Positions 1 through 12,010 of a stretch of DNA of 51,323 nt are shown piece after piece. Source of the DNA: Amoebophrya sp. AT5.2 (Eukaryota > Sar > Dinophyceae > Syndiniales > Amoebophryaceae); contig RXOD01003829.1 in assembly GCA_005223375.1 (NCBI GenBank), positions 1 through 51,323 on the forward strand. Reading direction: 5' to 3'. A model generated the notes under the pieces. The model did not search any database and had not been told where the DNA came from. It saw only the letters and a list, made by a program, of their open reading frames with translations. Within the stretch, counting starts at the first letter, position 1. Every line of letters begins with the position of its first letter. The position numbers and the translations under genes are program-made.

Positions 1-277
1 CCCACCCCGACCCATCTCAACCCATACTTTACCCCACAGGGCCCCCCCCCATACTTTACCCCATACTTTGCCCCATCTTTTGCCCCATCTTTTACCCCAT
101 CCCAAACCCAAGAAACTAAGCGGGGAAGCAAATCGAAGACTTCGGCTCCATTTTGGCCCCATAATCTACCCCACCAGCTACCCCACCAGAGACCACCATG
201 ACCCCATCAACTACCCCACCACGAGTAATTCTAAATTAATATAGTATGTAATATGTAATTCCCCTGCATTCCGACAG
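1..277 (+). repeat. C-rich minisatellite-like tract in the intron upstream of the PUF exon
   Basis: The first ~230 bases are dominated by variants of a roughly 12-base unit built on ccccat followed by a T-run (ccccatctttt, ccccatacttta), plus accccacc words. The segment ends in a pyrimidine-rich stretch and an AG at 276-277, directly before an open PUF reading frame. I therefore read it as the 3' part of an intron whose 5' end lies outside the window. Its strand-asymmetric, C-rich composition differs from the AT-rich introns elsewhere here. Confidence 0.55.
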
Positions 278-2003
278 GTGCCACCGCCCTGCAGACGCTG
301 ATCGGAGATGCGTCGGACATAACCGTGCGAAAGCGCGTGGAGCAGTGCTTCAGTTGCGAACGCGTGCTGGCGCTGTCGCAGTGCGGACACGGATCGCACG
401 TGGTGCGGAAGCTGCTCTCGGCCTGGACCGCGGACGAGACGACCTTTTTGTTTCCACTCATGCGCGCAAACCTCGCCACGATCGCCTGTTCCAAATACGG
501 CACGGTGGTCCTGCAGCGGCTGATAGACGCTCTGGTCGCGGAGGACGTGGTAGTAAGTTTAGTAATCCGGTTTTGTAAATCCAGACGAATCGTTCGCAAA
601 TCCAAATGTGGGCTTTCTACTCCGATCTCGAAAAAATCAAGTTTCCGCGATTTCTACATCTTCAGATTGAGGCGTTGTTAATCGAGATGATTGGCCACGC
701 CTCCCTCCTCGCGCAAGACCCGTATGGGAACTACCTGCTCCAGTACGTGATGAGCTCCCAGCAGCTGTTCGGTTCGGTGTACAACCGGGACGTGTTCATC
801 CAGGCTTGCATCAACGCTTTGCAGGAGGAGAACCAGGGCCGACTCGCGACGCTGTGCTGCCACAAGTTTTCGTCCAACGTGATCGAACACGCGTTGTGCA
901 CGGCGGGCGAGCGCGTGCGCGAGCTCTTCTACGAAATCTGCGACTACAACTTCCTGGACACCATCATCCGGGACCGGTACGGCAACTACATCGTGCAGCG
1001 GGTGCTGGAGCTGGGGGCGGCGCGCAACACCCCACAATTTCAGCAGTTTCAGCAGCAGGCGGGTCAATTTGGGAGTCAGACGCAGATGGGGACGAGTCAG
1101 ATCGGGACGTACGGCGCGCCGGGAGGAGGTGGAGTAGTAGGACCTAGTACCTCCGCGGCACCAGCTGCGGGAGGACCAGGGGTCCCAGCGGGGTCGCCGA
1201 GCAGCGGTGGCCAGCAGATCGGGGGTCTTGGCTGGGCGTCTTCCTGCAGCACTGGGTGCACCACGTCCGCGCAACCGCAGTTGCCCTCTTCCACCTCCGC
1301 CACGCCGGGGCACACGACAGGCCACTCTTGTTACCAGCATCAGACTCCGGGGGCGCAACCGCAGCCGCAACATCATCCGAATGGTTCTTACAACCATCAA
1401 GCGAACACGGCATCCACAACCCCAACTAGCACCACCGCGTGGGGCAACCACCAGATTCCCTCGCAGCTGCCCTCCGTGGCCGACCACCAGAACCAGCAGG
1501 GCTTCTGCTCGAATCAAACCTCCACGTGCTTTTCCAACAACTCGAACACAACCTCCTACGGCGGTTCCAACTCCTGGGGCGAGACCACGAACCAGAGTTC
1601 CTCGTGCGTGGGGGGACAAACAATGATGCCGCAACATCATCATGTATCACAACAGAACGGCGGCACGCCCATGTCGACTGTCGGGGGGGTCGCCGCAATG
1701 CAGCAGGGGCACGGGGCGGGAATAAATGGTCATGGAATGCAGTTGGGCGGAGGTGGATCGCACGCGTACCAGGCAAGCGGGATGAATTCCAACACAGGCT
1801 CGTCGAACACGTCAAGCCACAGCAAACAGTCGGGAAGCAACGGTAGCGGGCACCCGAGCGCGTGGGGGCATCAACATGGAAACGTAAATCCGAGCGCAAG
1901 CGTCGCAGTGTGGCGGAACGTGGCGGCCATCTTGGACAACGATCACTCGATTCCGGTGCGGCCAAAGATCCTGCGGAAGTTCTTTCCGGAAAAGGTAGTG
2001 TAA
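278..2003 (+). CDS. Pumilio/PUF-family RNA-binding protein, 5'-truncated by the window
   Basis: Sequence-specific mRNA-binding protein; PUF proteins usually repress or localise transcripts through 3'UTR sites. Exons are 278-552 and 666-2003, with an intron at 553-665 (GTAAGT donor, phase 0). Six PUF helical repeats are visible. The last three carry the base-contacting residues of canonical repeats 6-8: NYxxQ near 730, SNxxE near 875 and NYxxQ near 985, which read U, G, U. The three before them are atypical (TAxxQ near 283-295, SHxxR near 395, TVxxQ near 500). Repeats 1-2 must lie upstream. After about residue 210 comes a ~240-residue tail very rich in Gln, Ser, Gly, Asn, Thr and His, typical of the disordered regions of PUF proteins. 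The stop at 2001-2003 follows a short charged segment. The GT in the last codons (ggtagtg) could instead be a donor, so the extreme C-terminus is less certain. The start is outside the window. Confidence 0.88.
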
Positions 2004-3625
2004 AGGTCGGAGCTACGGGTAGACGCTGGCCCGCTTCGTGGCGGTCGGGAGCGAAGATGCCGGCTCACGCAGATTCTGAGGCGATGTTGTTTTTACCCTC
2101 CTAGAAGTACTACACCGCTATGAATGTATGAAAATAGAATGGATGCTCCTCTCAGACCCCTCGGCTGAGTGTACTATGCTTGCAATCTCTACGAATAAAC
2201 TTTGCCTATTCATCATCTCTTTGCTTGACCTAACGATCGTACCTACTATTGACATACCATTACAACGAACACAGTGACTCGATCAGCGCATTAGGATGGC
2301 AAGAACTTTCGGCGCAAATATCTCGTACAAGAATGACAGTAAAAAATGAAGAATCCCTATGTACCTCCCGAATAAGATTAATAAAATTTTGCTTGCTTGT
2401 TCAACTTGAGTCTTGCGATTGACTTATTGAGAATCTCATCTATCATCGGAACAGAAACAGACTTTGCAAACTTACTTTCGATTTGGGCTGTGCAACATAA
2501 GACTTGACTTGAGCCATCCAAAATGATTGCTGGTAAAATTCAATCTGGTGCGGAGCATCCATCCTTTACACTTACGTAGACGTGGAAAAAAAAAAAAAAG
2601 ACGTGGAAAAAGGTCACCTGTACTTCGTACTGAATGAACCACGAGATGAGTAGTATTTCATGGATGCCACCGGGACCTGATCAATGTGGTCGTGGTGGGG
2701 GAGTGACCTTCGCGCATACGACACAGGCTCCGACGAGGGGATGGGCCTTCGTTTTGCACCCACGCACAAGCATGATGGTCATAAGTATTTCCCAGTGATC
2801 GGAGCACGCAAGAAACAAGGCATTGCTTTCAGGTTCTGTACGTAGTGAGTTTCTGTAGCTAGCGAATTCCTTTTCCTCCTCATTATCATGCTTCGCCATC
2901 GTGGTGCTGACCACAGACCACTGTGATTCATTGTACCTTGCTTCACCACTGACGAAAAGTTGACCTTCAACAATCTACCTAGGGTTCGGGTTGCTTCCAT
3001 TGCGAAGGACCCGCTGCCGTGTCCTGTGTAGCGAAAGAGGTATTCATCACTCGACGTAGACGCTCTCGCTCCACTTGTATCATACTGACTGTTTACCTGG
3101 GACGATACCAGAGAAGATCACCCGGATGGACGTATTTACCGGCACTGCCAAACTCCTGTACAACTGCGATCCCTCACGAAAACGGAAAGAGCATGTGCCT
3201 CGAGAATGACAGCTTGTTTCTGGGCTCTCGGTTAGATGGGCGTTCGCGACTCAATGACAAGCTCTATTGCGGATTTTTTTGTGAGCTCTTTCCTTTTTTC
3301 TCGTCTCTCGTTTTTTCTCTGTGTTTCCGTGACAAGGACCATTCCGTTATACGCGATCTTGGGGCACATGGGATGGGCATCTCGTTTCTTGGGGCCAGAA
3401 ACTTGACCACGCCGACCACCACTCGCAACATTTCTTTAGATAAATTTATAGACACCCTGAATCGAAATCCAACCAAATCCAAAATGTCCGACACTTTGCA
3501 TTGCAGCATCTTTTTTTTTCGTTTTCCTTGGGAGGTGCGCAACCTCACGTCGCTTCTTTGTGCTATCAATCTATCCATCAGCTTGAATCTTGTTCTTGCC
3601 ATAGCCGGCAGCGGCAACCCGCACA
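2004..3625. other. Intergenic, PUF to WD40 gene
   Basis: About 1.6 kb of AT-richer sequence with no convincing coding signal. It contains an A14 run at 2586-2599, flanked on both sides by the word agacgtggaaaa (about 2577-2611), and several pyrimidine-rich stretches at 3280-3330 and 3510-3535. A 244-codon open frame from 3019 is of mixed composition and runs into the next gene in another frame; I do not treat it as a gene. No tRNA or rRNA was recognised. Confidence 0.6.
3585..3604 (+). promoter_or_regulatory. Candidate (trans-)splice acceptor before the WD40 gene
   Basis: A T-rich run (tcttgttcttgccatag) ends in AG at 3603-3604, 21 bases before the start codon. Dinoflagellate mRNAs commonly receive a trans-spliced leader at such an acceptor just upstream of the start. 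This is inference; a cis-spliced 5'UTR intron is an alternative. Confidence 0.35.
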
Positions 3626-5563
3626 ATGACGTCTCGCTACCACCAGTTTTCGGTGAGCCGGAAGACGGCGGGCCACGTGCTGCGTTCGCAGAAGCTGCGG
3701 TCGCAGATGAGTCTTTCGGGCGGCACCGTCACCCCTGGACTGTCGGGGTTTGACTCAACGAGTGGCCAGGGCTTTGATGGCGCTGCGAACGCGGACGAAA
3801 CAACCGGCGGGACCATTTTCCACAGCGCTGGAGGCTCCACCGTTTTGTACCCCGTAAACCAGGTCGCGTACCCAAAAACCTTTGGCCACAACGACCTTCG
3901 GCAAATTTTCGGAATCAGGTACAACTTCAACTTCTACCATTTCCTGGCTACTGTCCTCCATGAAACGAAGCCAAACAATGTACTTTTTGAATGTATGAAT
4001 GTTTTTTGACGTGTCCTCCTGCATTCGCTTCGACATCCAGCGACCACACAGGTATAACCCTTCCTTCTCTCGTGGGGAGAACAGTGTGGCGGTTGGATAC
4101 GCGGACGGCGCTCTCCGTGTGTACGAAAATTGGATGAAGACGAACTGCTGCCCCTCGGATTTCGACACACCCGACCCGGAGGAGGCCGCACTGCTTTCTA
4201 AGGGCATCGCGATTCCGGCGGGCCACTTCTCCAACAGCAACGCGGACCCAAACGACCCGATCACGTCCCTAAAGTGGCTGGACCAAAGCCGCATCCTGTT
4301 CCTCCAGGGCTCCCAAATCAAGGTGTTCAAAGAAGCGGACAAAGAGGTCACGAAGGTGGAGCACAACCACGGAGCCATGTACGTCTGCGACACAACGGGA
4401 AACGCGAACGACCTTGGCGGTACACATGAATTATAGTTTTAGTAGTTGTGCTTGTGTGGACTTTTCCTGCAAGCTTGCTAGAGTGAAAGTCGCAAATTGG
4501 TTTACTTTGTATCCCGGCGGCACACAACAGCATGCAAGCGGCCGCAGCGGTTTCTGGTCGGCGGCACGGAACGGAAGGTGGTCATCTACGACGCCCGAAC
4601 ACTCCAGGAGACCTGTTGTCTGAAAAAATCTCTGTACCGAGCAGACAGTTTTGCTCATTCGAACCGCATCTCAGCCGCCAAATTCTACCCGGACTGCGAC
4701 GGACAAGTCTACGTCACAGGCTCATGGGATAACTCGGTCGCGGTGTGGGATTGCCGCTCGGGAAAACGAGAAAGGTACGTCACAATCACTTTGGTCACAC
4801 ACACACAGCACACAGTAGAAATTCTAGTCGGACCGAAATCGAAAACGAAAACCATATCCAGTGCACCGAAAAATGCTCCGTGTTCAGGTTTCTGGATGAA
4901 TCCTTGGTCCTCGTCGGTAGTGGTCCGGAGGCCCTGGACGTCGACCGCAACATGATCCTTGTGGGAAGCTACCGCACGAAGAATCCCGTCCAACTGTTCG
5001 ACTTCGGCACCTGTAAACTAGTGGAGAACGTGGTGACCTCCAAGTTTTCGACCTCTCAACATCAAACCCTGTCTGGCGAGGAAACCGAAACCACCGACGA
5101 CGAATTGTTGCGCCCGAGCACGTCCGCAGCCTCGTCTGACGAGGGAGTCGCTAGTAGTACGGGCGGCAGCGGGAAGGGCGTCCGCGACGACGACCAGAAG
5201 GACGAAACTACGAAATCGTCTGCAGATAACCTGAAGACGCCCTCTTCGCCGACGAGTACTCAACTCCGCGTGGCAGCCACGACCACACAGAAATCCGGGA
5301 ACAACCAGCACCTTGTCCCGTACACGGCGCAGTTTTCGAGGGATGGCAAGCGGATTCTGATCGGCGGAAAGTTCGTGAACGAGCAGGGGCAGGGATCCTT
5401 CGTAGTCGTACGGCGGGGGTCGCCGAAGTGCGTGGCGCTGTGGGAGGACCACCGCCTGTCATCGGCAGTGTGGACAGTGGACAGCGTGAAGCTGGATAAG
5501 GCGAATTCCTACGAGTGCGCGCTGGGCCACGCAGACGGAACGGTCACCGTGCTGCAGTCGTGA
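3626..5563 (+). CDS. WD40-repeat protein
   Basis: Predicted beta-propeller scaffold; partners unknown. Exons are 3626-3918, 4052-4419, 4531-4774 and 4888-5563, which join in frame to 526 aa; the introns are GT-AG with GTAC donors. WD-type blades are visible: one around YNPSFSRGENSVAVGY and ALRVYENW (exon 2), one ITSLKWLD with IKVFKE, one in exon 3 with FLVGGTERKVVIYDART, then ISAAKFYP with VYVTGSWDNSVAVWDCRSGK, and in exon 4 YTAQFSRDGKRILIGG and a final GHADGTVTVLQS. A low-complexity Ser/Thr/Asp-rich insert (about 5075-5290) interrupts the propeller. The N-terminal ~70 residues are Ser/Gly/Thr-rich and basic, with no signal peptide. I cannot assign an orthologue. Start choice: the first ATG after a pyrimidine-AG site, with good spacing. 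Confidence 0.8.
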
Positions 5564-6478
5564 GCATCGACTACTGGTTGAGGACGCCGGGGTATTCACG
5601 ATGTTTTTCTTTCATTTTTTGCAGAAGTGGACGGGGATTCATGGACACATTCAATGAATTTATTAGCTTCGAAACTCCCATGGCCAAGAAAAAGAAAGGT
5701 ACCAGATCCGTAGGTAGACAAGCATAGATCATGGATGGCGCCCCGCCCCCGCCGACGGAGATTTATTGATTGGCTAGAGCGACCGCGAAACGAAATAACC
5801 GATAGTTTCGATTTTACATTGAAACGTGGCGGCTTTTCCCTCAACGAAGAAATATTTCAATTTACTCTTATCCGAAAATGTCTGATTGACAAGAACAACA
5901 CTTACGAAGCACAGACGGGCAGCCCACACGCCCGATACGTAGTTTTTGGACTTGAATTTAAAATGCAAATTTACAACGATACTGTAACACATTTTTGGAC
6001 GAGCGTGGGTCAGATCTGAATTTAAGCTACCGCATTCACATACGCCAACACATATCTTGAATTTAACTGCATAAACCTGTACACCTGATGTTTGGAATAT
6101 CACCCGGGACGAGTTCTAAGAGGATGGTATCACCCAGCAATAAAGATTCCTCGCGAGGAAGACGGCAATCGGCTCGGACAAGGCATTATTCGCAGTATCT
6201 TGTATTGCTTCTGAGTCTATCGTTGGTCATTGAGATATAACCAACGGAAATGGATTTGGATGAAGCTCTGCGACTCTCGCGAGAGTGGAACAGCCCACAG
6301 GACCGAGAGCAGACAGTCGGTGCAGAGCGGTACCTTCATGCATGACGCGTTTCCCCTTCTCACCCTTAGCAACAGAATCTATCAGAAATTAATTAGTCTC
6401 ACGCCTCGTCATTCGGCTTTGCCCGGTGCACGCACGCTGCGAGCCCTGCTGCCTAGCACTCCGAGTGACTCGATAACG
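5564..6478. other. Intergenic, WD40 gene to unrecognised 795-aa gene
   Basis: AT-richer spacer. A perfect 14-base palindrome (ttcctcgcgaggaa) sits at 6147-6160, just after an aataaag at 6139-6145. An open frame continuous with the next gene runs upstream of its chosen ATG to about 6230, with in-frame ATGs at 6260 and in the 6338 region, so part of this spacer could be coding or 5'UTR. Nothing else was recognised. Confidence 0.5.
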
Positions 6479-9400
6479 ATGGCAGACGTGAAGCGGTCGG
6501 ACTCCATGGGCTGGGGCGGTGGTGGCAGCGGTCCGAGCCACCGCGGCCGCAAGCGACGCACCTTCACCGGCGATAGCTTCTACGCGTCCGTCGAGGTTAC
6601 CGGCAGTCCGCAAAAAGCAGCCCGGTCTACGTGTGCTACCAGGGAGTCCTCGCCAAGGAAGCATAGAGAAGGGAGGTATTAGAAAGTAAAGTAAATAAGC
6701 GTGAGTGTAGGTTTATGACCACTAGTGATGATAAATCCTGCTCGCCCTTCCCTGTTTCCCTGCCGGTTTCCAATCTGCTGGTGGAAGTTTGTTATAAGTT
6801 ACAGTTTCAACAGAAGATTTCGATTTCGAATTCGTATTCGTGACAGCCACCAGAACCGGGACAGCAGCGCGCTTCAGAAGTACGAGCTCGAGCCTCACGA
6901 ACTGGAGGAGTACGTGCGACGCTCTCGCGAGCAGGACGCGCAGTTTCGCGAGTTTCTCGCGGCGTCGATGGACGGGGAACTTAGCAGGGCCGAGCGGAAT
7001 CACGTCCGTGCCGACGACAAAGACAGCCAACAAAAAAACCCCTTTGGCGGCTATGCGCTGCAGCTGCTCTATTTGAGGTAGCTTAACAGTAACTGTTTCC
7101 GCGATCATGAAATTGGTTCCTTGAATCAACAGCAACGCCGAACTTCGTGTCAGCATGATACACTCTATAATTCAATCAGGTACCAGGAGTACACTTGCCT
7201 GAAGAAGAAGCATGCTAGTCTGGGCGCCAGCAGCGTGGCAGCGCGGAGCAACCCGGGGTTGCTCGTTTCCGAGACCGGCGCCGAGACCGCTGGTGGCGGC
7301 AGTCAGGGGGGAGAAGGCCGCCACGGCGCGGCAGGCGGTAGAAATGGAGCGGGGAACAAGTCGAAGGCAGGGCTTCCGTGGATTCTGCCTGGCCGTATCG
7401 AGCGCTATCTGATCGAAGCGGAATCGCTCACGCTGGAGGAGGCACAGCATCTCGCCCGCCCGAGGACCCTACTCGGCCCGAGTCCCTTCGAACAGCAGTA
7501 CATCATTCCGGCGGAAAGTGTGATGGAGATGCCGGCGGACTCCCCGGGAATGGGGGGGAAGGGCGGAAAGCGGCGAAGAAAGCTCCCGATCACAGAGAAA
7601 CCAATCCCGGCGGGGTAAATTAATAAAAAATATTACTAGCCTTTAGCTCTTTCGCTTTCCACTTCCAGATCCAGCGCCCAAGAAAATTATTCACTGTTTT
7701 ATTTACCAAAGAGCAGCCGCGAGTGCGAGAAAAACTCCATGCATTCGATCTAGCAAATGAAACGTCTGTACTAACTGTACCCCTACCAATCCATTGTTTG
7801 ACTTTCAGGTACTACGCGTACTTGCAGCAGCAGGCGCTGTACCAGGGCGGCTTGAGCCAGGAGGAGGAGCTCCTCTTCCACCACTTGACGTGCTTGGCGG
7901 CAGAGGTGGAGCGGCTGGGGCGGGGCCAGTTGGATCTGTGGGAGCAGGGAGGAGACATCTGCGAGATGGAGTACCAGCTGCTTGAGAAGGAAGGATTGCT
8001 GCCCAAGGAAATGAAAGAAATCGCGTCGTCCCCCGTTTCATCTGTTCCGGCGCTGGGCGTCGAGCCAGCCGCGAGTCAGAGCGCCGGCGATGTCAGAGGG
8101 GAGGGAGTTTCTTCTGCGGCCGCGGTGACTACAGACGCCGGTGCTGATGCAGTCGTGGAGACAAAGACGCACGAGGATTCGGACAACCACGACCGGGGTA
8201 GAGAGGCGGGCAACACTGGCAGTGGCGACGTGAGCAGGCCCGGAACGATGGTAGAAGCGGCAGGAAACGGCCCGGCAACACAAGCGGAAGCGGAGCAAGC
8301 GCCCGCCGCAGTAGAGGACGCAGAAAGGCCAAGGCAGCCAACAACCCAGGGGCAGGACGGTGAGGCGACGCCAGCAGAGGGAGCTGCGACCGACGAAGCC
8401 ATGACGGGACCAACAGCGGTTGTCCTCGGGGACCTAAGCACGTGCAGACGCGGGAGCTGCGAAGACGACAGCGCAGTGGCAGCGCTGGCCGCGCCGTCCT
8501 CTAGCTCTAGCTCGAGTTCTAGCGCATACGCGACGTCGGAGAAGGTTTGTGGGAAGGCGATCGCAGCCACCAAAAAGGACGCGCTGGTGGCGCAGCGCAC
8601 CGCAGACGTCGGCTTCCAATGCCTAGATCGCTACGAAGGGTGCGCCCGGTTGCGACTCATCCGCCAGACGTACCGCATTCGCAACGTCGGAGTGAACCCC
8701 CACGAGTACCACTTCATACTTGCCATGAAACGGATTTTTTTTACTATTCGTAACTATACGCACTCTATGATCCTGTCGCACATTCGCACACTTGCTTCTT
8801 CCTTGTAATTTACGTTCTTTGGGATCATGATCTCTTCTCACTCTCAACATCTTTTACTTTCTTCCAACGAACAGCCACTTCCTGTTCCGGCGGCTGGGTG
8901 CCAGATCGGCGTCCCAGAATGGCGGCGGCACGCTGAACGTGAAGGAACTGGTGCGCTTCATCAAGGAGCAGCAGCGCGTGCGCGCTCTCCAACCGTGCAC
9001 GCTGGTGCTGCGGAACCAAACGCGGATCGCGACGAAGGAGCAGCTGGTGGAGGCTGTACTCTCCCAGAACGCGAACATGTCGGCGCGCGAGCGTTTTCTG
9101 GCGAAGCTGCGGTGCGTGGTCAGCGTGCACGGACGGGTGCACGCGCAGGAACTGCCGCAGGTCTGGGACGCCTTCTTCGGCTGCACAGTGGCGTTCCCGC
9201 CAGTCCCGGGCGCGCCTCTGCCGTTCGCGAACGACCCGCAGCCCTCATTCGCAGAGACACTCGTGGAGGTAGTAGTCAGTGAAGAAGTTTGAGCTTGCCC
9301 TGGTAGAAGGGAGTTGTGATTCATTTATTTAAGACGCCAATCAATGTACTTGTTACAACCAAGAACCTCTCACAACCACGACATACAGGCCGACGTGCAT

Positions 9401-9622
9401 CCCGACGGAGTGTGCATGTTAGTCGAGCGCGTCCTTGGCGAAGTGATGACTCTCACGCCAGATGGCTTTCTAGAGGAGAAGATGCACGCGGTAACGTCAC
9501 GCGACGTCGACCTCGGAAAGGAATCACCGTGGGATTTCTCCGCCGCCCTAGATGAGGAAGGCGTGGGGACGTGCGCAGCGATTCCTCAAGCGACAGCCGG
9601 TGCAGTGGCAGCTGAGCCCTAG
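6479..9622 (+). CDS. Unrecognised 795-aa protein, six exons
   Basis: Function not recognised. Exons 6479-6675, 6847-7077, 7180-7614, 7809-8705, 8875-9268 and 9389-9622 join to exactly 796 codons including the stop. The five junctions are phase 2, 2, 2, 2 and 0, and each removes in-frame stops. The N-terminus is Gly- and Arg-rich and basic. It is followed by helical charged segments (for example ELEPHELEEYVRRSREQDAQ) and a predicted helix-rich middle (YYAYLQQQALYQGGLSQEEE). A long Ala/Glu/Gly-rich, probably disordered linker (about 8030-8560) ends in an eight-to-nine-residue serine run near 8505-8523. The conserved-looking C-terminal block has RLRLIRQTYRIRN and then KELVRFIKEQQRVRALQP. No membrane segment or signal peptide is seen. 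The start is uncertain: the same frame is open upstream and has an in-frame ATG at 6260. Confidence is high that it is a gene, none as to its role. Confidence 0.78.
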
Positions 9623-10707
9623 CTGCACCCATTTTCGGAATCGGATTACGGACATTTTTTTTGTTGATTGATAGAGCGAATCGGCATCTCCACTCGCGGC
9701 CCCAACGACGTTGGTGACTGATGGGGGGAAGCGCAACCACAGCACAAAAACATTCATTTCAACATCACGGATAAGTACTGCAAATCCACCTTTGCCGCAA
9801 GAACCGTCTGTAGTGTCTGCGGCGCAAACGAACACTGTATAATCGGTCCGCAGGACCGCGAACGTAGACTATCCACGACTTGCTAGATGTTGTCAAATCA
9901 ATTTACTTCTTCGAGAACAAATTAGACAACGAACTTACTTCTACACGAACACAGCTGGTATCTAGCGTGACACTCTACTTGCAACTCGTTTCTCCACTGT
10001 AGCTCCATCATCTGTAGTCCCCATTCTATCTACTTACTCTCATCACTCAAGCGCGCGTCGCTCGATATACTTCCATTGATAATTATCCAATTCCAAACTA
10101 GAGATCCCGCTATTCAACAGTGTATGCGGATGAAACCACACAAAACCAGTTGAGCCGGCTCCAAAATTCAAGCACTGTTTTGCACTTTTTTTGACGAGCT
10201 CACAATCAGCAAGCCACACCTTATGGCTACGCAAACTCCAAAAATGAATATATCTATAAAACAAATACAAATTTACTACTTGTCGAGCTGTAAGCACCCT
10301 TAAAATGAACGAACCGGTACTGTTGAACTGCCTTTTCTTGTCACCGTAGGAGTTAGTTTCACACTGAGTTGGTTATATCGCTCCCTCGGAACCCCGGCTC
10401 GGAAGTGCGCAACGGGAACGGCCACTTTGTCACCTCCTATGCAAGTTGGCGGTGTCTTCGGCGCGCAGGATCGTGAATAGCGGTCCTCAAAGTCATGGTC
10501 ACATCTGCTTTCCTTCGTTCGTACTTCGTAGTAACAACCGCTTCTGCTCTTGCGCTTGTGCTTCGACGTTCGCGTTGGTACTTCTTCTCGCTTCGTGTCA
10601 AGCGGCCTTTCGTGGTTATTGTCGTAGCCAGCGTATTTTTCTAGTTTGGATTTGAATTGAGCAGGCTCGCTTGCAGCACCGTTTTTATCGTTATACACGC
10701 AATAAAA
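9623..10707. other. Intergenic, 795-aa gene to DMT transporter
   Basis: About 1.1 kb, AT-rich, particularly at 9890-10290. No coding frame of quality on either strand and no RNA gene recognised. AG sites preceded by T-rich sequence occur at 10641-10642 and 10662-10663, possible leader acceptors for the downstream transporter. Confidence 0.6.
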
Positions 10708-12010
10708 ATGGCGTCCGAGGACAGCGAGGGGCGCGCGTCGCCGCTGCTGACATTTGCCTACATGCTGCTGAATTTTCTCGTGTCGGTGCTCATCGTGTGG
10801 GTGAACAAGTACGTTTACCAAACCGGGTTCCGGTGGAACATTTGCCTGACGACGCTGCACTTCCTCTTCACTTACATCGGGCTGGAGGTGAGTGCGAGGT
10901 GTTTTGGCCTGTTCGAGCCGGTCTCTCTCGGCGTGAAGCGCGTCGCACCGATCTGCGCAGCGTTCTGCGGCTTTGTCGTCTTCAACAATTTGTCGCTTCA
11001 GTACAACCCGGTGGGCGTCTACCAGCTGCTGAAGGTGCTCACAACGCCGGTGCTGGTGGTGTTGCAGAGGTCAACGTCGCAGCAGCTACCGACGTCGCAA
11101 CTCCTCGCCCTGGTGCCCACATGCGTCGGAGTGGTTCTAGCCACGGTGACGCACTTGGACGCCAACCTAGTCGGTGGCGTCTTCGGAGGGCTGGGGATCA
11201 TCTCGACCAGCTACTACCAAATATGGGTGAAGACGGAGCAGGTGCTGTTGGACCGATTTGTTGGAAAGGCCGCGTTTTGGCTAGCTACTAGAGGCTCGAT
11301 CATAGGTTGCTCTGATGCAAATTGTTTGACCTTGGTAGATGATGACTAATGCATGAAACGTGTACTTCCTTGCCGTTGACATTCATCGACGACTTCTCTA
11401 CACTTTCTTCAGACCGCACTGAACGTGAGCGCGCCTCAGTTGCTGTACAACCAGAGTTTCTGGAGCTTCTGGATGCTGCTGGCGATTTCACCCGTAATAG
11501 AAGACGTTTTCACCGGCGAGGATCCGCTGATCGCGGGCGCATGGGTACAGCAAGTTTAGTTATTTTTGTGACAAACACAATTTTATTAGGGAGAGCAGCA
11601 CTTGCACTTGCGCTTCCTGTTCCCCCTGCGGTACGAGCACTGATCGCCTGCATGAACGGAATGTAGCTCATCTCGGACTTCCACACCAGGCCACCCCAAC
11701 GGTCCTCGCTGCGGCCATCGGAAGTGGCTGCCTGGCGTTCCTGGTGAACCTGAGCATTTTCCTCGTAATCGGCAAGACCGACCCCGTGAGCTACAATGTC
11801 CTGGGGCACGCCAAGCTGTGCTGCATCCTTGTGTCAGGCTACTTGATGTTCGGGGAAATACCTACGTGGAAGAACCTCTCAGGGGTGGGGCTCGCAGTGT
11901 GCGGAATCGTCACGTACACCCATCTGAAAATCGCGAGCTCGAGCGCCCCGTCAACCGCGGTCAAAGCCCCGAGCACGAGGGCAAGCGCGGAATCCAGAAA
12001 GACGAAGTAG
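10708..12010 (+). CDS. Triose-phosphate/nucleotide-sugar transporter family (DMT, SLC35E-like) membrane protein
   Basis: Predicted antiporter of the drug/metabolite transporter superfamily, probably exchanging a sugar-phosphate or nucleotide-sugar across an endomembrane. Exons 10708-11241, 11413-11544 and 11690-12010 give 328 aa, normal for the family, with both junctions phase 0. About ten hydrophobic segments are visible, starting with LTFAYMLLNFLVSVLIVW. Family-typical patterns include LQYNPVGVYQLLKVLTTP in the first half and QLLYNQSFWSFWML, LSIFLVIGKTDPVSYNVLGH and GYLMFGE in the second. The C-terminus is a Ser/Ala/Lys-rich cytosolic-type tail. There is no plastid-type bipartite leader, so a Golgi/ER location is more likely than plastid. 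The start is the ATG in aataaaaATGGCG. Intron 1 has the only non-GTA donor here (GTGCTG). Substrate cannot be told from sequence alone. Confidence 0.86.

Noticed and set aside
148..157. ccattttggc, matching the core of the dinoflagellate spliced leader
   Set aside because: Only ten bases match, it is inside an intron, and the bases that follow (cccat) depart from the leader. Likely coincidence.
3019..3753. 244-codon open frame on the + strand between the PUF and WD40 genes
   Set aside because: Composition is spacer-like with T-runs, it has no recognisable motif, and it overlaps the well-supported WD40 start in another frame.
5641..5727. Short frame with a basic KKKK stretch after the WD40 stop
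   Set aside because: Under 30 codons from its ATG with no splice partner; could be chance in a 3'UTR.
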